Source: Clostridiales bacterium UBA8960
GTDB lineage: Bacteria; Bacillota; Clostridia; Peptostreptococcales; Acidaminobacteraceae
Assembly: GCA_003482695.1 (NCBI GenBank)
Contig: DMYC01000342.1
Location: 1-12,361, forward strand
DNA length: 12,361 nt
Direction of reading: 5' to 3'
Shown here piece after piece: positions 6,253-12,361 of the stretch. The translations under genes were made by a program, and so were the position numbers. Within the stretch, counting starts at the first letter, position 1. Each line of letters starts with the position of its first letter. Under the pieces are notes generated by a model. That model had not been told where the DNA came from. It ran no database searches and saw nothing but the letters and a program-made list of their open reading frames with translations.

Positions 6253-7473
6253 ATGAAAGAAACACTCTGGACAAAAAACTTTACACTCATTATGTTAGGT
6301 ACTGTGATCTCCGCGATCGGCGGAGTCGGACTCAGCCTTGCACTCTCAGTCACCGTCTATGATAATACGCAGTCAACATGGCTCACTGGGTTATACAGTG
6401 CGCTCACGATTATTCCATCCATCCTACTCCCTGTTTTGATCAGCCCCATCGTCGATAGATACTCGAGGAAGAACATTATCGTCACGCTCGATCTTGTGCT
6501 CGGTTTCGTTTTTTTGCTCTTTGCGTGGCTTACGAAAACGGGTTATTTCAACTTTTATTTTTATGTCCTTATGGGACTCATTATGAACATCAATGGTGTT
6601 ATTTATGGACTTGCCTACGATAGCCTCTTTCCAAATCTGATTCCTAAGGGAATGTTTCAAAAAGGGTATGCGATCGGCAATTTGATTTATCCCCTTACAA
6701 ACGTGGTCGTACTGCCGGTCGCAACGGTTATTTTTCATCATTTTGGCGTTGCGTTTATGTTTATGCTTGAAGGGATTTTATTGATTGTCGCATCTACTTT
6801 TGAGCGGCGGATTGAAATTGTGGAAACTACAAATGACAAAATTGTTTTTGATGTGAAGTCGCATTTTGAGGACATTCGTGATGGGTTTCGTTATTTAAAG
6901 CATGAAAGAGCAATCTGGAATGTTTACCTTTTCTTTGTGATTATGATGTTTGCCGATGGCATCCATATTTTGATTTATCCGTTTTTTGAAAAAAGCGCTA
7001 TTTTATCCGTCGTTGGTTATTCGATGCTTTTGTCATTCCAATCCGCAGGATATATGTTCGGTGGTTTCCTCCACTATTATGTCAAGATTCCGACACACCT
7101 GCGCTTCGCGATTTCGGTTTTTGTCTATTTTACGTTTGCGTTTTTGGATGCTTTATTCTTTTTCATGCCATTTGTTATTATGCTACTGACTAAGTTCGTG
7201 CTCGGTTTCATCGGTATGAACTCTGCGAATATTCGCGTGACGTCCATCAATAATAAGATTGAGGATCACATGCGGGGCAGGCTTAATGCTGTCTTTCAAA
7301 CAATGGTCAGCTGCTCGATTTTGCTTGGCAAGCTGGTCGCTGGGTGGCTCGGTGAGCTGTTTCCCTATTCGACTGTGGCGATTTTGTATGGGATGATTAT
7401 TGTAGTTGGGATTTTTGTTTATATTTTGAAGAATACGCAGGTGGTTAGGGTGCTTTATAATCAGGAAGTGTGA
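6253..7473 (+). CDS. Major facilitator superfamily transporter
   Basis: A 406-residue integral membrane protein of MFS type with about 10-12 hydrophobic helices spread over its length. The loop after helix 2 has the MFS motif A form VDRYSRK (67-73). A second loop element, HMRGRLNAVFQT, sits at the equivalent point of the C-terminal half. A central cytoplasmic loop of about 45 residues (DKIVFDVKSHFEDIRDGFRYLK) separates the halves. It resembles the MFS_3/drug-efflux-like transporters of Bacillota; the substrate is not predictable. The ATG at 6253 is used because GGGGGA lies 6 bases upstream; the ATG at 6238 has no such site. The XRE-TPR regulator gene directly upstream probably controls it. 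No clear terminator follows; a palindrome lies at 7498. Confidence 0.87.
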   Translation: MKETLWTKNFTLIMLGTVISAIGGVGLSLALSVTVYDNTQSTWLTGLYSALTIIPSILLPVLISPIVDRYSRKNIIVTLDLVLGFVFLLFAWLTKTGYFNFYFYVLMGLIMNINGVIYGLAYDSLFPNLIPKGMFQKGYAIGNLIYPLTNVVVLPVATVIFHHFGVAFMFMLEGILLIVASTFERRIEIVETTNDKIVFDVKSHFEDIRDGFRYLKHERAIWNVYLFFVIMMFADGIHILIYPFFEKSAILSVVGYSMLLSFQSAGYMFGGFLHYYVKIPTHLRFAISVFVYFTFAFLDALFFFMPFVIMLLTKFVLGFIGMNSANIRVTSINNKIEDHMRGRLNAVFQTMVSCSILLGKLVAGWLGELFPYSTVAILYGMIIVVGIFVYILKNTQVVRVLYNQEV

Positions 7474-7497
7474 TCGGAGAGTGAGTCAGAGGGAATT

Positions 7498-7522
7498 GAT
7501 CAAGGGGGCCGACCCCCTGATC
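7498..7522. repeat. GGGGTC-n-GACCCC family palindrome (variant)
   Basis: A single unit with left arm GATCAAGGGGGC, central C and right arm GACCCCCTGATC, two pairs mismatched relative to the perfect copies. It lies 24 bases after the MFS stop and has no T-tract on either strand. Confidence 0.75.
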
Positions 7523-7534
7523 ATTCAAGTATGC

Positions 7535-7568
7535 AAAAACCCGCATCTACAATAACTGTAAATGCGGG
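7535..7568 (-). terminator. Rho-independent terminator, minus strand
   Basis: A 12-bp stem with one mismatch (7540-7551 with 7557-7568, CCCGCAT / ATGCGGG ends) and a 5-base loop is followed on the minus strand by five T. It probably ends transcripts from the membrane-anchored protein gene at 7750-8244, about 180 bases upstream on that strand. Confidence 0.75.
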
Positions 7569-7615
7569 CCTTGCGGTGTTTTGTGTGGTGTTGCTCTGGT
7601 TGGTATTGGAACAAC
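7540..7615 (-). repeat. Terminator-linked repeat, copy A (intact)
   Basis: This is the terminator stem together with 47 bases on its transcription-upstream side, ending ATTGGAACAAC on the plus strand. Copy C (4728-4803) aligns over all 76 bp without a gap, and copy B (2493-2562) shares the tail. Differences between A and C fall evenly on all three codon phases, so it does not behave as coding sequence. Confidence 0.65.
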
Positions 7616-7696
7616 ACATTAATTTATAATAAGGGGGAAGTTTGCGTATTGGTCGTCGATGTCTGATCATGAGAGCAGCAATTTGTTGAGTTGATC

Positions 7697-7711
7697 ATAT
7701 CACTGTGATAT
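7697..7711. promoter_or_regulatory. Perfect 15-bp palindrome of unknown role
   Basis: ATATCAC-T-GTGATAT lies in the interval 7616-7749 past the minus-strand gene. No promoter boxes or T-tract accompany it. The rest of that interval holds nothing recognisable apart from a ten-codon frame at 7721. Confidence 0.4.
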
Positions 7712-7749
7712 GGAGAAATTATGAGTATTGAAAATTTTGGTGGATTAAA

Positions 7750-8244
7750 TTAATAAAGTGGAAGCAGAATGTTGGTTTTTTTAAATGCATTTTCAACGAT
7801 TCCTTTTACTTCCATCAAGCGTTCGCCTTGATACGGGTAGTATAAATATGCGCCTGTTGTGCTGTTTATGAAGTAGGCAGTCGTAAAGTCTGTGCTGAAT
7901 ATGCATGAGATGGATTCGCCCTCTCCTGTTTGCATCATTCCATAAAATATATCTTGTTTTAAAACAAGTCTTAATCCCTCGGTTTCTGAACCAATGGAGA
8001 GGGTCTTCTCACCTAGTGTGATTTCGCCTAGGAATATGCCGCCTGTATCGAGTTTAGCGCTAGTGAATGTTCCTTTCATGTTTATTCCGATTTCTTGTAG
8101 GCCGAAAGTAACACCAAGTATAGATACGCCGGTCGCCTCGACTGATACTTCGGTTTTTGTGTCTTTATTAAACCAATATGTATAGCCTAATATCGCGATA
8201 ACCAGAATCATTATAACGCCAAATACATACATCAATTTATTCAT
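7750..8244 (-). CDS. Membrane-anchored protein of unknown function
   Basis: A 164-residue protein I do not recognise. Residues 5-24 form one hydrophobic segment (VFGVIMILVIAILGYTYWF), preceded by a lysine, so it is probably an uncleaved N-terminal anchor with the remainder outside the cell. There is no lipobox cysteine. The external part is rich in beta-forming and glycine residues (VSILGVTFGLQEIGINMKGT and GGIFLGEITLGEKTLSIG), suggesting a small beta domain. The ATG at 8244 has a strong AGGAGGA site 7 bases upstream. A TATAAT box lies at 8268-8273 on the minus strand, but the matching -35 is poor. It is a single-gene unit ending at the terminator at 7535-7568. Confidence 0.75.
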   Translation of the reverse strand: MNKLMYVFGVIMILVIAILGYTYWFNKDTKTEVSVEATGVSILGVTFGLQEIGINMKGTFTSAKLDTGGIFLGEITLGEKTLSIGSETEGLRLVLKQDIFYGMMQTGEGESISCIFSTDFTTAYFINSTTGAYLYYPYQGERLMEVKGIVENAFKKTNILLPLY

Positions 8245-8339
8245 CTGTGTGTCCTCCTTTTGTCTTGATTATACCCTGATAAATTGCGACAAAATGAAAG
8301 TGAAGGCGAGTTAATGAATGTTTAATCCTTTTTTCATAT

Positions 8340-8498
8340 TTATAAGTCTGTCTTTAACAATGAATAAACTTTTTCATCCGCCCACATTCCGTTAATCAGC
8401 CTTGCTTCACGCATGTGGCCTTCAAGTTTCATTTGCAGTTTTTCAAGGAGTCTTATACTCGGGAGGTTGTCTGCATGTTTTGAGGGCCAAATGTGTAC
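8340..8498 (-). pseudogene. GNAT N-acetyltransferase remnant (C-terminal end)
   Basis: About 52 codons match the C-terminal end of RimJ/RimL-type GNAT acetyltransferases: VHIWPSKHADNLPSIRLLEK, then LQMKLEGHMRE, then INGMWADEKVYSLL. In that family this is the N-x-x-S-x-x-LLEKLGF helix of the acetyl-CoA site and the final strands. Nothing upstream in this frame belongs to a GNAT; it runs into the 3' end of the flavodoxin/ferredoxin gene, which is read in a different frame over 8453-8500. The remainder of the acetyltransferase was therefore lost when the two sequences were joined. No start codon with a binding site is present, so it is unlikely to be translated. Confidence 0.72.
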
Positions 8499-9235
8499 TG
8501 TTTTTTCACTTTGGCGTGTATCAATACGGTGATTGCTTGCGCTGGGCATGCATTGACACATCTATAGCAAAGTGTGCATTCGCCGTTTTGCTCGATATTA
8601 TGATTTACCATTTTGAGATTTTGTGTGGGACATAGGCGAACGCACTTGCCGCAGTGGATACAGCCTTGATTGATGCGAACGTCTTTTTTTGCTTTATCTT
8701 CGACTTGGCTAGAGTAAATTCGTTGGCTGTACCAGCCTAACAGTTTAGAAGTGTTGTTAAATCCGCGTTTAATAACGATGCCCTTTTTTATATTTTCACA
8801 TGTTTTTATGAGTTTGCGTTCTGCTTTTTCGATAACTTTTGACGCTTTCACGCTGCTACTTAGCGGTAGAATCCATAAGTTGCAGATGTTGTTTGGCATG
8901 TTGAAGTGCTCAGCATAAATGATTTGCACGTCGATGTCTTCGATCATTTCGGTAAATACCCTGGCGCCGTCCCCTGAGAAAAAGAGTTGTGTACAAAGGA
9001 TGATGATTTTTTTCCCACTTAGCTGGGCTTTGTGCTTTTGCACAAAATTTCGCATGATTTCTGGCACTTTCGAAATATAAACGGGATAGCAAAAGGCGAT
9101 CGTGTCCTCACGATGAATAAGCGTTTCAAAATCCACCGCTTCTTCTATTGAATAGCACGCCGCTTGCATTATTTTGGAGAACTGTTCCGATATATGTTTT
9201 GAATTGCCTGTGCCTGAGAAATAGAGTGTAATCAT
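8453..9235 (-). CDS. EFR1-type flavodoxin/ferredoxin fusion protein
   Basis: A 260-residue redox protein. The N-terminus is a flavodoxin-like domain with the FMN phosphate loop FSGTGNS (6-12) and the family's AFCYPVYISKVPEIMRNFV segment (47-65). The C-terminus carries two 4Fe-4S ferredoxin motifs, CIHCGKCVRLCP (C192, C195, C198, C202) and CTLCYRCVNACP (C220, C223, C226, C230). This is the arrangement of EFR1-family ferredoxins common in anaerobic Clostridia, presumed electron carriers. The ATG at 9235 has AAGGAG 8 bases upstream; the longer frame to 9277 does not. The last dozen residues (from about FGPQNMQ) are encoded by DNA that in another frame is GNAT sequence, so the native C-terminus has been replaced. 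Both clusters remain complete, so the protein may still work. Confidence 0.87.
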   Translation of the reverse strand: MITLYFSGTGNSKHISEQFSKIMQAACYSIEEAVDFETLIHREDTIAFCYPVYISKVPEIMRNFVQKHKAQLSGKKIIILCTQLFFSGDGARVFTEMIEDIDVQIIYAEHFNMPNNICNLWILPLSSSVKASKVIEKAERKLIKTCENIKKGIVIKRGFNNTSKLLGWYSQRIYSSQVEDKAKKDVRINQGCIHCGKCVRLCPTQNLKMVNHNIEQNGECTLCYRCVNACPAQAITVLIHAKVKKQYTFGPQNMQTTSRV

Positions 9236-9353
9236 GTGGTTTGCTCCTTGATTATTGCTGTCAGCAGTTGGCTGCATCTTATACCGGTATTATAACATGT
9301 AATGTTTATTCGGTTTATATAGTATTGTGAAATCAAACAACAAATGATCAGGG

Positions 9354-9386
9354 AAATGATCAGGGGGTCCGACCCCCTGATCATTT
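9354..9386. repeat. Perfect 33-bp palindrome of the GGGGTC-n-GACCCC family
   Basis: The arms AAATGATCAGGGGGTC (9354-9369) and GACCCCCTGATCATTT (9371-9386) are perfect over 16 bp around a central C. A partial direct copy of the left end, AAATGATCAGGG, lies at 9342-9353. On the plus strand the stem runs straight into TTTTGTCC, so it could act as a weak terminator ahead of the TetR promoter. Confidence 0.85.
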
Positions 9387-9391
9387 TGTCC

Positions 9392-9420
9392 TTGACTATG
9401 TGACCACTCGGTCGTATAAT
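9392..9420 (+). promoter_or_regulatory. TetR promoter with operator in the spacer
   Basis: -35 TTGACT (9392-9397) and -10 TATAAT (9415-9420) have a 17-bp spacer. The inverted repeat GACC-ACTC-GGTC (9402-9413) sits between the boxes, so a bound repressor would exclude RNA polymerase. The predicted leader is about 17 bases, just long enough for the GGAGG site. Confidence 0.85.
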
Positions 9421-9443
9421 GCAATCATATGGAGGACTAAATA

Positions 9444-10094
9444 ATGCCGAAAGCGACTTTTTTTAATTTGACCGATGTTCGAAAGGACGAGATACTCCAG
9501 GCTGCGCTGGATGAGTTTTCAAAATACAGCTACCAGGAAGCCAGCACGAACCGAATCTGTAAAATGGCGGGTGTGGCTAAGGGTAGTTTTTACCAATATT
9601 TCGAAGATAAGATGGATTTATACGTGTATTTGATGTCACGCGCTACAGATGAGAAGTTGGCAGCATTTGGGGTGTTAGTGCAGTCGCTTGATCAGATGGA
9701 TTTTCTGGAGCAAATCGAGTCGCTTTATATGACGGGGATCGAGTATGCCATCACAAGGCCTAAGTATGCTGAACTAGCTAAGCGCTTTGCTGAGGAGCGG
9801 CAAATGGATGTCAAAAATGCGATCTTAAAGGGCAACTCTGCTAAAGCGTATTCATTTTATGAGCAACTGATCGGTCAGGCGAAAGCGAAGCATACGATTC
9901 GAGAAGATGTGAACACCAGAGCACTCGCAATGCTCATTAGTGCACTTAACGATTCAGTGATGGCTTATATCACAGAAGAGTATGGCTTGATTGATTATGA
10001 GCGGGATAAAGAGGCGATACTGAAGTTTATCAGATATCAAATAGAAATTTTGAAAAATGGTATTGACAATGTGACCGGCAGGTCGTATACTTAA
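9444..10094 (+). CDS. TetR/AcrR-family regulator, autoregulated
   Basis: A 216-residue TetR protein. The N-terminal DNA-binding domain (about 12-60) has the classic form ILQAALDEFSKYSYQEASTN followed by RICKMAGVAKGSFYQYFEDK. The rest is an all-helical ligand domain. The ATG follows GGAGG at 9431-9435. The operator GACC-n4-GGTC occurs inside its own promoter, again inside a second promoter in its last codons (10063-10091), and twice more ahead of the next gene. Autorepression and repression of the downstream membrane protein are therefore well supported by sequence. The C-terminal residues NVTGRSYT are encoded by the downstream promoter-operator, an unusual overlap of coding and control sequence. 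Confidence 0.92.
   Translation: MPKATFFNLTDVRKDEILQAALDEFSKYSYQEASTNRICKMAGVAKGSFYQYFEDKMDLYVYLMSRATDEKLAAFGVLVQSLDQMDFLEQIESLYMTGIEYAITRPKYAELAKRFAEERQMDVKNAILKGNSAKAYSFYEQLIGQAKAKHTIREDVNTRALAMLISALNDSVMAYITEEYGLIDYERDKEAILKFIRYQIEILKNGIDNVTGRSYT
10063..10091 (+). promoter_or_regulatory. Second TetR-controlled promoter inside the tetR 3' end
   Basis: -35 TTGACA (10063-10068) and -10 TATACT (10086-10091) have a 17-bp spacer containing GACC-GGCA-GGTC (10072-10084). All 29 positions align with the promoter at 9392-9420, with 23 identical, and the operator sits at the same place in the spacer. The promoter lies in the last codons of the TetR gene and drives the membrane protein at 10173. Confidence 0.85.
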
Positions 10095-10103
10095 ATCATC
10101 AGA

Positions 10104-10152
10104 AGTGACCACTTGGTCGCTTTTCATTTAAACTCAATGCGACCAGATGGTC
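10104..10152 (+). promoter_or_regulatory. Two further TetR operators in the leader
   Basis: GACCA-CT-TGGTC (10107-10118), set in a longer near-palindrome with AAG/CTT ends, and GACCA-GA-TGGTC (10141-10152) lie between the predicted start (near 10098) and the ribosome binding site. With the promoter operator they form a series spaced 35 and 34 bp. Confidence 0.8.
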
Positions 10153-10172
10153 GCATTCAATGGGAGGTCATT

Positions 10173-10754
10173 ATGAAAACTTTATTTAATCTTAGCAAGC
10201 GAACAGATTTCGTGATCGGTATGGTGTTTGCCGGTTTGACGGCGCTTTTCTTGGTGTTGTTTTTTGCAAGCGAACCGTTCTTCAACTGGGCTTTTGATAG
10301 GCATCACAACCTACTCAGCTGGTATATTCGCCCGATTTGGATTTTACCGATTGCGTTCTTTGCGTTTAAGCGCAGCTGGACTGGGGTTATGGCTTCGATT
10401 TTCTGTCTTTTCACAAGCATGTTTTGGTTTCCTGTTCCTGCATCCATCAATCCGAAAGTCGTTGAATTTTTAGCTTTTGAGCAAGAGTATTTGAAAGGGT
10501 CATGGGATTTTAGCAAGATCATCGTACAATTGGCCGTGCCACTGTTCTTCGCAGGTCTAATCTATACGGCGTGGCATAGAAGCCTGAAAGCGCTCATAGG
10601 CGTTATGGTTGCGGCAGCGGTACTCAAAGTGTTATGGAGTGCGGCATACGCAGGCGAAGCAGGTCTTTCGATCATAAAACCTGCGGTGTCAGGGCTGTTT
10701 ATATGTATCGCTGCTGTGGTTTATTTTAAGAAGAAAAAGAAAGCAGTGAGATAA
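10173..10754 (+). CDS. Multi-helix membrane protein under TetR control
   Basis: A 193-residue integral membrane protein of a family I cannot name. About six hydrophobic segments are visible (roughly 12-31, 50-65, 70-86, 115-134, 138-156 and 168-185), with a lysine-rich C-terminus (KKKKK). Between the third and fourth segments is a polar loop with the striking sequence WFPVPASINPKVVEFLAFEQ (85-104). The ATG at 10173 follows GGGAGGTCATT; the frame extending to 10113 overlaps operators and has no binding site. Three TetR operators precede it, so it is the probable main target of the upstream regulator. An export or stress role is a guess from context only. Confidence 0.8.
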   Translation: MKTLFNLSKRTDFVIGMVFAGLTALFLVLFFASEPFFNWAFDRHHNLLSWYIRPIWILPIAFFAFKRSWTGVMASIFCLFTSMFWFPVPASINPKVVEFLAFEQEYLKGSWDFSKIIVQLAVPLFFAGLIYTAWHRSLKALIGVMVAAAVLKVLWSAAYAGEAGLSIIKPAVSGLFICIAAVVYFKKKKKAVR

Positions 10755-10770
10755 ACATTATGTAAGAAAA

Positions 10771-10972
10771 TGATCAAGGGGTCCGACCCCCTGGTCATAA
10801 AAGTTGCTCTAGCAAAGTGAAATCAAGCTGGTTTATCCTGTAACGTTCCGCAGTCGCTTCCTACCGTTTTAACACGATAAGGGAAGCGCTCGAGGACTAG
10901 TGAAAGGATAAACCAGCTTGAGTTTGCTTTGCTATGCGACTTTTGTGATCAGGGGGTCGGACCCCCTGATCA
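10771..10972. repeat. Nested 200-bp inverted-repeat element with palindromic ends
   Basis: The left end is a palindrome of the GGGGTC-n-GACCCC family (10771-10798, central C). The right end is a perfect 13-bp-arm copy in the opposite orientation (10946-10972, central G). Inside, a long stem joins 10799-10839 with 10905-10945. Its inner 17 bp are perfect (TCAAGCTGGTTTATCCT with AGGATAAACCAGCTTGA), and the outer part has a few mismatches and one bulge. The 65-base interior contains a further perfect hairpin CGCTTCC / GGAAGCG (10855-10861 with 10882-10888). There is no coding frame. It lies between convergent genes and could be a non-autonomous mobile element, a structured RNA or a bidirectional terminator. 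Confidence 0.8.
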
Positions 10973-10997
10973 TTGGACTCTGATCATTTTACTTTTC

Positions 10998-12092
10998 TCA
11001 ATGATAAACCGTCGCCCGCTTAGTCGCGATGGCCTCTTCATAAAAGGCTTCCCACTGATTGCCGATCATCTCGCGAGAATAGCGTTTGCCACCGCTCAGC
11101 GACTGCTTCGTCCAGTGGCTGTGCAGCGTTTTGTCGGTTGCTAGGTGGCTGATGCGTGTGGCGAATGTTTCATTGTCATCAGCGCTAAGGTAATAATCGA
11201 AGAGGATGTCTTCGTAAAGCTCAAGGCTGCGTAGGAGCATCGGTGTGCCGACCTGCATGGATTCGAGGACGGTCATGGGAAAGAGCTCGTTATATGACGG
11301 CAAGAACATGAGGTCGGCCATGTTATAGATGGCGTTCATGTCGGTGCGGTCGACGATCCCGATGAACTTGACGTTGTCAGGTGGTGCGTCTACGATTTCT
11401 TTTAGGGTTTCATAGCCGTCTGTGATTTTGCCGAATGAAAAGCCGCCAGCCCAGACGAACTGGTGATCAGGCAGGCGTTTGGCCACGTCCACGAAGTCGA
11501 GGATGCCTTTTCTTGTTTGGACCTGTCCGACGCCAAGTATGGTAAATCGGTCGGTGGCAATGCCCACTTTCTCACGTGCTGCCGTGCGCGCTTCATCTGG
11601 CAACTTGTGAAACTGCTCGTTTGAGACGAAATTCGGGATGTACTGGATGCGTGCTCTGTCAAAGCCAAGCGCCACGAGTTTGTTTATAAACATTGGGTTG
11701 ACGGTGACGAGGATGTCCATGTTCCCATAGAAGACCAATATATACTTATAAAAAATTTGCTTCATCCAGTTTGGTAGATGGATGCTGCCCTCGAGGGTTT
11801 CTGGGATAAAATGCACCGAGCCCACTTTGATGGTGCTTCTTCTGTGAATTAGGGCGTGAAAGAAAAAGCGGAGGTTGATGGTATGATAATGCGTGACATC
11901 GCCTGATCCCAACGGATTGATTCGAATATCATAATCGCTTCCGAGTTTCTCTTTGACGAGTGCGAGCTGTTCTTCATAGGCTGAACCCACGCCTTGTCCT
12001 TTGACTTTGCTGGCTAATGACATCACGGCGAGCGTTGGCTTTTTTACTTTTTTGACTCTGATGCGTTTGAGTAGATGCCTTTCTTGAGTCAT
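10998..12092 (-). CDS. GT4-family glycosyltransferase
   Basis: A 364-residue GT-B fold glycosyltransferase. The N-terminal acceptor domain has a glycine loop KGQGVGSAY (31-39) and conserved segments DVTHYHTINLRFFF (65-78) and VGSVHFIPETLEGSIHLP (90-107). The C-terminal nucleotide-sugar domain begins near ILGVGQVQTRKG (185-196), with the R194/K195 pair. It contains the retaining-GT4 E-x7-E motif at E269 and E277 in NELFPMTVLESM. No signal peptide or membrane helix is seen; a basic N-terminus (HLLKRIRVKKVKK) could favour membrane-surface binding. The pattern recalls Bacillota enzymes that glycosylate diacylglycerol-type lipids, but the acceptor is not certain. The ATG at 12092 has AAGGAGTG upstream; the frame to 12152 lacks one. 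No clear promoter was found in the 200 bases upstream. Confidence 0.88.
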   Translation of the reverse strand: MTQERHLLKRIRVKKVKKPTLAVMSLASKVKGQGVGSAYEEQLALVKEKLGSDYDIRINPLGSGDVTHYHTINLRFFFHALIHRRSTIKVGSVHFIPETLEGSIHLPNWMKQIFYKYILVFYGNMDILVTVNPMFINKLVALGFDRARIQYIPNFVSNEQFHKLPDEARTAAREKVGIATDRFTILGVGQVQTRKGILDFVDVAKRLPDHQFVWAGGFSFGKITDGYETLKEIVDAPPDNVKFIGIVDRTDMNAIYNMADLMFLPSYNELFPMTVLESMQVGTPMLLRSLELYEDILFDYYLSADDNETFATRISHLATDKTLHSHWTKQSLSGGKRYSREMIGNQWEAFYEEAIATKRATVYH

Positions 12093-12294
12093 GTGAATCA
12101 CTCCTTTTTTTAATGGTGAAAACTGGAAAATTTGAATTTTATTTATCTGCACATCATTATCATATGCCAGTTTGGTAAAAAAATCTTTAATAATTTGTTA
12201 ACGAATGATGAACGCCGGTTTTGTCATACGGGACAGAAAGCCCCCAATTTGATTCTCTTGGCGGCCTCCTACCTGCATGTCAGTTTTGAGTGCT

Positions 12295-12361
12295 TTATTT
12301 TTTGTACCTATAAATCGCGGCAATTCCGGTTGTACACGGCATCTTGTCTTCGGTCAGGACA
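12295..12361 (-). CDS. 3' end of an unidentified gene, cut by the window edge
   Basis: One minus-strand frame gives 21 codons and then TAA (12295-12297), reading VLTEDKMPCTTGIAAIYRYK and a final K. The composition is protein-like and the other two minus frames stop early or read poorly. The gene would run in the same direction as the glycosyltransferase, about 200 bases upstream of it. Too little is present to identify a family. Confidence 0.4.
   Translation of the reverse strand, partial: VLTEDKMPCTTGIAAIYRYKK

Noticed and set aside
7721..7753. Ten-codon plus-strand frame (MSIENFGGLN) with GGAG five bases upstream
   Set aside because: It is very short, has no promoter, and overlaps the end of a minus-strand gene; a binding site plus a short frame is expected by chance.
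10946..10972. Palindrome as terminator of the glycosyltransferase gene
   Set aside because: On the minus strand the stem is followed by an A-rich, not T-rich, sequence, and the unit belongs to a repeat family found elsewhere without terminator features.
12093..12294. Possible riboswitch or leader RNA ahead of the glycosyltransferase
   Set aside because: The interval has short G/C-rich patches (for example GGAGGCCGCC on the minus strand), but I could match no known riboswitch core and saw no terminator-like switch.

Overview
The window looks like chromosomal DNA of a low-to-moderate GC Bacillota, probably a Clostridia-type anaerobe. Ribosome binding sites are strong AGGAGG types. Several promoters are near-perfect sigma-A boxes with 17-bp spacers. 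The gene content includes an EFR1-type flavodoxin/ferredoxin protein, XRE and TetR regulators beside membrane proteins, Rpn-family nucleases and a GT4 glycosyltransferase. Genus cannot be fixed from the sequence alone. Most of the window is accessory: small regulator-plus-target cassettes separated by repeats, broken genes and terminators.

Layout. (1) 26-1728, minus: a TetR regulator and a serine beta-lactamase-fold hydrolase form a translationally coupled operon, with a palindromic operator just after the promoter. (2) 1734-1822: a pair of inverted GGGGTC-n-GACCCC palindromes. (3) 1864-4694, minus: an Rpn nuclease neighbourhood with one full-length gene (3775-4638) and two C-terminal-only relatives (1930-2484 and 3451-3717). 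Between the two partial copies sits an XRE regulator/four-helix membrane protein pair with its own promoter, three regularly spaced operator-like repeats, and terminators on both sides. (4) 4829-7473, plus: an XRE-TPR regulator followed by an MFS transporter. (5) 7498-8340: palindrome, terminator and a lipoprotein-sized membrane-anchored protein on minus. (6) 8340-9235, minus: an EFR1 flavodoxin-ferredoxin gene whose 3' end runs out of frame into the remnant of a GNAT acetyltransferase. (7) 9354-10754, plus: a TetR regulator and a multi-helix membrane protein. Each has its own promoter with the same operator placed inside the spacer, and the second promoter lies inside the last codons of the regulator. 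(8) 10771-10972: a roughly 200-bp nested inverted-repeat element bounded by two of the palindromes. (9) 10998-12092, minus: a GT4 glycosyltransferase; then the last 21 codons of an unidentified minus-strand gene at the window edge.

The recurring theme is one-component local regulation (two TetR cassettes, two XRE cassettes), in each case with a visible or likely operator and a membrane protein, transporter or hydrolase partner. The two most promising leads are the Rpn cluster with stand-alone C-terminal proteins (possible antitoxin-like partners) and the duplicated promoter-operator of the second TetR cassette. Two families of intergenic repeats also recur: the GGGGTC-n-GACCCC palindromes and a terminator-linked tail found three times.
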